Positions 4,454-7,327 of a stretch of 7,327 nt of DNA are shown here, piece by piece. Both the position numbers and the translations under genes were made by a program. Every line of letters starts with the position of its first letter. Positions within the stretch are counted from its first letter, which is position 1. Under the pieces are notes generated by a model, which was given only the letters and a program-made list of their open reading frames with translations, had not been told where the DNA came from and searched no databases. Source of the stretch: Saprospiraceae bacterium (GTDB taxonomy: Bacteria; Bacteroidota; Bacteroidia; Chitinophagales; Saprospiraceae); assembly GCA_020528935.1 (NCBI GenBank), contig JAJDFU010000254.1:1-7327 (forward strand), written 5' to 3'.

Positions 4454-7195
4454 CTATGAATGGTGCAGCAGTTCGCTGGGCGGAAAGCCGTACTGTTCGC
4501 TGAAGCAGCGGGAGAAATACGCCAGATTGGGTATCCCCACCTGGAAAGCCACTTCCGAGATGTTGCCCGCTTTGCGCTCCAGGAGTTGATAGGCATGCCG
4601 CAAACGAAGGGTGCGCACATAGACTGAGGGAGAGAGGTCGGTGATCGCCTTGATCTTGCGGTGCAACTGACTCCGGCTCATACCCACAGCGCGGCCCAGC
4701 TCCTCGATGCTGAAGTCCTCATTGTCCAGGTTTTTCTCCACGATCTCGGCCACCTTCTGAAGGAAGGATTCTTCGGCGGGGCTGACAAAATCCTGGGTCC
4801 TGACCTCGCGCTTTTGGAGGCCGGCGGCGAACTTTTCGCGCAGCAAGCGCCGCTGTTCGATGAGGTTCTTCACCATGACCTGCAACTCTTCCGGATCGAA
4901 GGGCTTGGTGAGGTAGGCATCGGCCCCCGTGCGCAGGCCGGATAGCTTGTCGCCCTGCTCGGACAGGGCCGTGAGCATGATGACGGGAATATGGCTGCTT
5001 CGCTCGTCGGTCTTGAGGGTTTCGCAAAGGCTCAGGCCGTCCATTTCGGGCATCATCACATCGGTGAGCACCAGATCGGGAATGAGTTCGGTGGCTAGTT
5101 CGAGGCCCTGCTTGCCGTGGGCGGCCTCCACCAACTGGTAATCACCCTCCAGGTGCGATCGGATATAATTGCGCAGGTCGGGATGATCTTCCACCAGGAG
5201 CACGATGGGTTTCCTGCTGTTGGTGCGTTGAAAAGCTTCCGTTCCTTCTTCTGAAGAAGGATGGATCTGCTGTTTAGCACTGACAACCTGCAGCTCTTCG
5301 AGGCCCGCGCGCTGAAGAGGAAGGCGGACCCGGAATGTACTGCCCCGGCCCGCCTCGCTTTCCACGAGGATGCGGCCTCCGTGCAGTTCAACCAATTCGC
5401 GGGTGAGCGCCAGGCCAATGCCGCTGCCCGTTATTTCGCGATCCTCGCCCGGTGGGCTGTAAAAGCGATCGAAAATATGAGGCAGCTGATCCTCCGGGAT
5501 GCCCGGACCGGTATCCTGCACTTCCAGCAGGACCTCAAGCTGCTCGGCGTTCAGGCTCTGGGTCTCCAGCCGGACATTGACGCGCCCCTGCTTCGGCGTG
5601 AATTTCAGGGCATTGGACAGCAGGTTGGCGACGATCTTTTCCAGCTTGTCGGCATCGGCCTGCACGGGCAGGGGGCCTTCCGGCAGTTGGACCTGAAAAT
5701 AGATCTGCTTGCGCATGGCCCAGCTTTCAAAGGAATGCACCAGCGGCCGCAGAAACCCGGCGAGGTCCAAAGGCCGAATATCGAGGCGGGCATGGCCGCT
5801 TTCCAGGCGGGCGAGCTCCAGAAGCTGGTTGACCAATTGGAGCAATCGCTCCGCATTTCGGATCATCGTGCGTTGAGAAGCCTGCACATCGCCCTTGAAC
5901 CGGTTTTGAGCCATTTCGCGCAGCGGCCCCAGGATCAGGGTCAGTGGGGTGCGGAACTCGTGGCTGATGTTGGCGAAAAAGTTGGATTTCAGCTCGTCGA
6001 GCTCGCGCAGCTGCTCGGCCTCCGCCTCCTTGAGTTGCAGGTCCATTTCAGCCTGTCGCTGCCGGCTGCGGCTCCGCATCTGAACGTAACCGAACAAGCC
6101 GCCCAATAGAAGCAGGCCGGCAAAGCCACCAAAAAGAAGGCCATTGCGACGATTGACCTCCTTCTGGATCTGAAGCTCCTGCTGAGCGATCCGGGCCTCC
6201 TTCTGCTGGGTTTCGTACTGGATGGTGAGTTCCGCAATATCCCGTTTGTGCTGCATCATCATCTGGGAATCGGCCAGCACCATGAATTCCTGCAGTTGGT
6301 CGAAGGCTTGCCGGTAATCCCCCTTCCGGGCATAGGTCTCGGAAATCAGCCGAGTCACATCCGCTTCCTTTTTGATATCGACATACTCCCGGGCTCGCTC
6401 CAGCGCCTGCCGGGCAAAGAACAGGCTGCTGTCCAGCTGGCCGGTACTGAAATACAAATCGGCCAGCGCGTATCGATTGAAGTAGCGTCCCACCTGATCG
6501 TCCTTAAAGCCGATTTCCTCCGCTCTTTTAAAATGGTATTTGGCCTGGTCGAACATGCCGTTGTACAGGTAGGTAGCCGCCAGGTTGTTGTGGATCTTAC
6601 CCAGGTTTTTCGCAATGCCGTAGCGTTTTGCGGCCTCCAGGGTTTCCCGGGCATAAATGAGCATGGAATCGGGCTTACCGCTATATTCATATAACAGCAC
6701 ATACAGGGCCAGCGTGAAAATAACGCTCGCCCCGTCTTCTTCCTGCAAATAATATTGATAGGCCTCATCGATCATCCGCTTGGCCTGTTCAAACTCCTCT
6801 ATTTTCACGTACACCCGCCCGATCTCGAGCTGGGTATCCATACTGCGCTTGCGATCCGCATGGCGGTCGAAAATGCCCTTGGCCTCAATGAAGTGCTCCA
6901 GGGCAGACAGGAAATCGTTCTTTTTAAACTGGGCGACACCAATATGGAAATGACTTTGCCCGATTTTCAGGGAATCCCCCAGCCGGTTGGCCAGGGCATA
7001 CTGCCGCTGGCTCCAGTAGAGATTTGAGTCGCTGTTGATCAGCGAATAGGCATTCGCGATCTCGCCGGCCAGGCGCCAGCGAACGGAATCGGCTTCGGCA
7101 GTGGTGAAAACCTCGGCCAGGCTGTCGAGGGTTGCCCGCTGGGCCAATATGGGCATTCCCAGCAAAAGCAGCATGCCGGATAAAAAAGACTTCAT
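4454..7195 (-). CDS. Hybrid two-component sensor kinase/response regulator with AraC HTH and TPR sensor
   Basis: A 913-residue one-protein signalling system. Order of parts: signal peptide (1-18, ending ILAQ); helical TPR-type sensor in the periplasm (about 25-310, with repeats such as NLAATYLYNGMFDQAKYHFK); coiled coil (about 315-350); membrane helix (about 352-372); second coiled coil; HisKA with phospho-His412 in ISHEFRTPL; HATPase with N box Asn524/Asn528, G1 box DTGPGIP (561-567) and G2 box GSGIGLAL (590-597); receiver (about 663-782) with Asp670, phospho-acceptor Asp712 in LTDVMMP, Thr742 and Lys764; AraC-family HTH (about 812-910, with EELGRAVGMSRSQLHRK and ISEVAFQVGIPNLAYFSRCF). All catalytic residues are present, so it should sense a signal through the TPR part, phosphorylate itself and bind DNA while held at the inner membrane. 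It differs from the classical Bacteroides polysaccharide regulators, which use beta-propeller plus Y_Y_Y sensors. The ATG at 7193-7195 precedes the signal peptide. The targets may be the genes downstream; this is inference. Confidence 0.97.
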   Translation of the reverse strand: MKSFLSGMLLLLGMPILAQRATLDSLAEVFTTAEADSVRWRLAGEIANAYSLINSDSNLYWSQRQYALANRLGDSLKIGQSHFHIGVAQFKKNDFLSALEHFIEAKGIFDRHADRKRSMDTQLEIGRVYVKIEEFEQAKRMIDEAYQYYLQEEDGASVIFTLALYVLLYEYSGKPDSMLIYARETLEAAKRYGIAKNLGKIHNNLAATYLYNGMFDQAKYHFKRAEEIGFKDDQVGRYFNRYALADLYFSTGQLDSSLFFARQALERAREYVDIKKEADVTRLISETYARKGDYRQAFDQLQEFMVLADSQMMMQHKRDIAELTIQYETQQKEARIAQQELQIQKEVNRRNGLLFGGFAGLLLLGGLFGYVQMRSRSRQRQAEMDLQLKEAEAEQLRELDELKSNFFANISHEFRTPLTLILGPLREMAQNRFKGDVQASQRTMIRNAERLLQLVNQLLELARLESGHARLDIRPLDLAGFLRPLVHSFESWAMRKQIYFQVQLPEGPLPVQADADKLEKIVANLLSNALKFTPKQGRVNVRLETQSLNAEQLEVLLEVQDTGPGIPEDQLPHIFDRFYSPPGEDREITGSGIGLALTRELVELHGGRILVESEAGRGSTFRVRLPLQRAGLEELQVVSAKQQIHPSSEEGTEAFQRTNSRKPIVLLVEDHPDLRNYIRSHLEGDYQLVEAAHGKQGLELATELIPDLVLTDVMMPEMDGLSLCETLKTDERSSHIPVIMLTALSEQGDKLSGLRTGADAYLTKPFDPEELQVMVKNLIEQRRLLREKFAAGLQKREVRTQDFVSPAEESFLQKVAEIVEKNLDNEDFSIEELGRAVGMSRSQLHRKIKAITDLSPSVYVRTLRLRHAYQLLERKAGNISEVAFQVGIPNLAYFSRCFSEQYGFPPSELLHHS

Positions 7196-7252
7196 ACCTA
7201 TGGGTCGTTGGCGCGGTTACTTTACAGCCGTGTCCTTGCGGATCGTGCCTTC

Positions 7253-7283
7253 CAAAAATACATTCTTTCCGTTGTGATGTAAA
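7253..7283 (-). promoter_or_regulatory. Bacteroidota-type promoter of the regulator gene
   Basis: Read on the minus strand, TATTTTTG (7253-7260) matches the Bacteroidota -7 element TAnnTTTG exactly. Nineteen bases upstream lies TTTA (7280-7283), three of four matches to the -33 TTTG element, at the expected spacing. The start of transcription would fall near 7247, giving a leader of about 50 bases before the ATG at 7195. The element family is established for this phylum; use of this copy is inferred. Confidence 0.55.
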
Positions 7284-7327
7284 GGCCAAAAAGGTAAGCT
7301 TTCCTCCCGGAATACTCCGCGCGGAAT

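Noticed and set aside
5261..6109. 282-codon plus-strand open frame inside the regulator gene
   Set aside because: It is antisense to the kinase domains, which carry every conserved motif; its own translation matches no family.
138..7195. Polysaccharide utilisation locus
   Set aside because: The regulator type is suggestive, but there is no SusC/SusD pair and no glycosidase, lyase or sulfatase in the window.
7316..7325. 10-bp palindrome TCCGCGCGGA at the right edge
   Set aside because: Short, fully GC-driven in the core and cut off from context by the window end; no role can be supported.

Overview
The window looks like a chromosomal segment from a GC-rich member of the Bacteroidota, most likely a Saprospiria/Lewinella-type bacterium; the lineage is inferred, not proven. 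The reasons are: a single-polypeptide hybrid two-component regulator (histidine kinase, receiver and AraC-type DNA-binding domain in one chain); short Bacteroidota-style lipoprotein signals; a papain-like lipoprotein with a CARDB domain; a stand-alone exported TonB C-terminal domain; and a TAnnTTTG-type -7 promoter element. No rRNA, tRNA, CRISPR array, transposase or phage gene was seen. All five supported genes lie on the minus strand, so they are transcribed from right to left.

From right to left: 7196-7327 is the upstream region of the regulator gene and holds a good Bacteroidota promoter match. 4454-7195 encodes the 913-residue hybrid sensor/regulator, with a periplasmic TPR sensor, one membrane helix, kinase, receiver and AraC HTH. 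A convincing intrinsic terminator follows at 4377-4420. The 235-base gap from 4219 to 4453 also holds two sets of inverted repeats. One is a perfect 9-bp pair that ends one base before the start codon of the next gene. 3750-4218 encodes a short exported TonB C-terminal-domain protein whose reading frame is broken by one extra base near 4023. A 53-base AT-rich spacer leads to 2026-3696, a papain-family (C1) cysteine protease lipoprotein. A strong hairpin (1955-1997) separates it from 1041-1931, an exported pentapeptide-repeat protein. After 42 bases comes 138-998, a lipoprotein of unknown function, closed by a perfect 11-bp hairpin (112-136). Bases 1-111 hold no gene or site I can support.

The layout suggests a membrane-spanning regulator followed by a tail of four genes in one direction, every one of which encodes a product with an export signal. 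A plausible but unproven reading is that the regulator controls this envelope cassette. Nothing identifies a carbohydrate-utilisation locus: there is no SusC/SusD pair and no glycosidase. The least ordinary parts are the frameshifted TonB-like gene, the inverted repeats in front of it, and the exported pentapeptide protein and unknown lipoprotein next to the protease.
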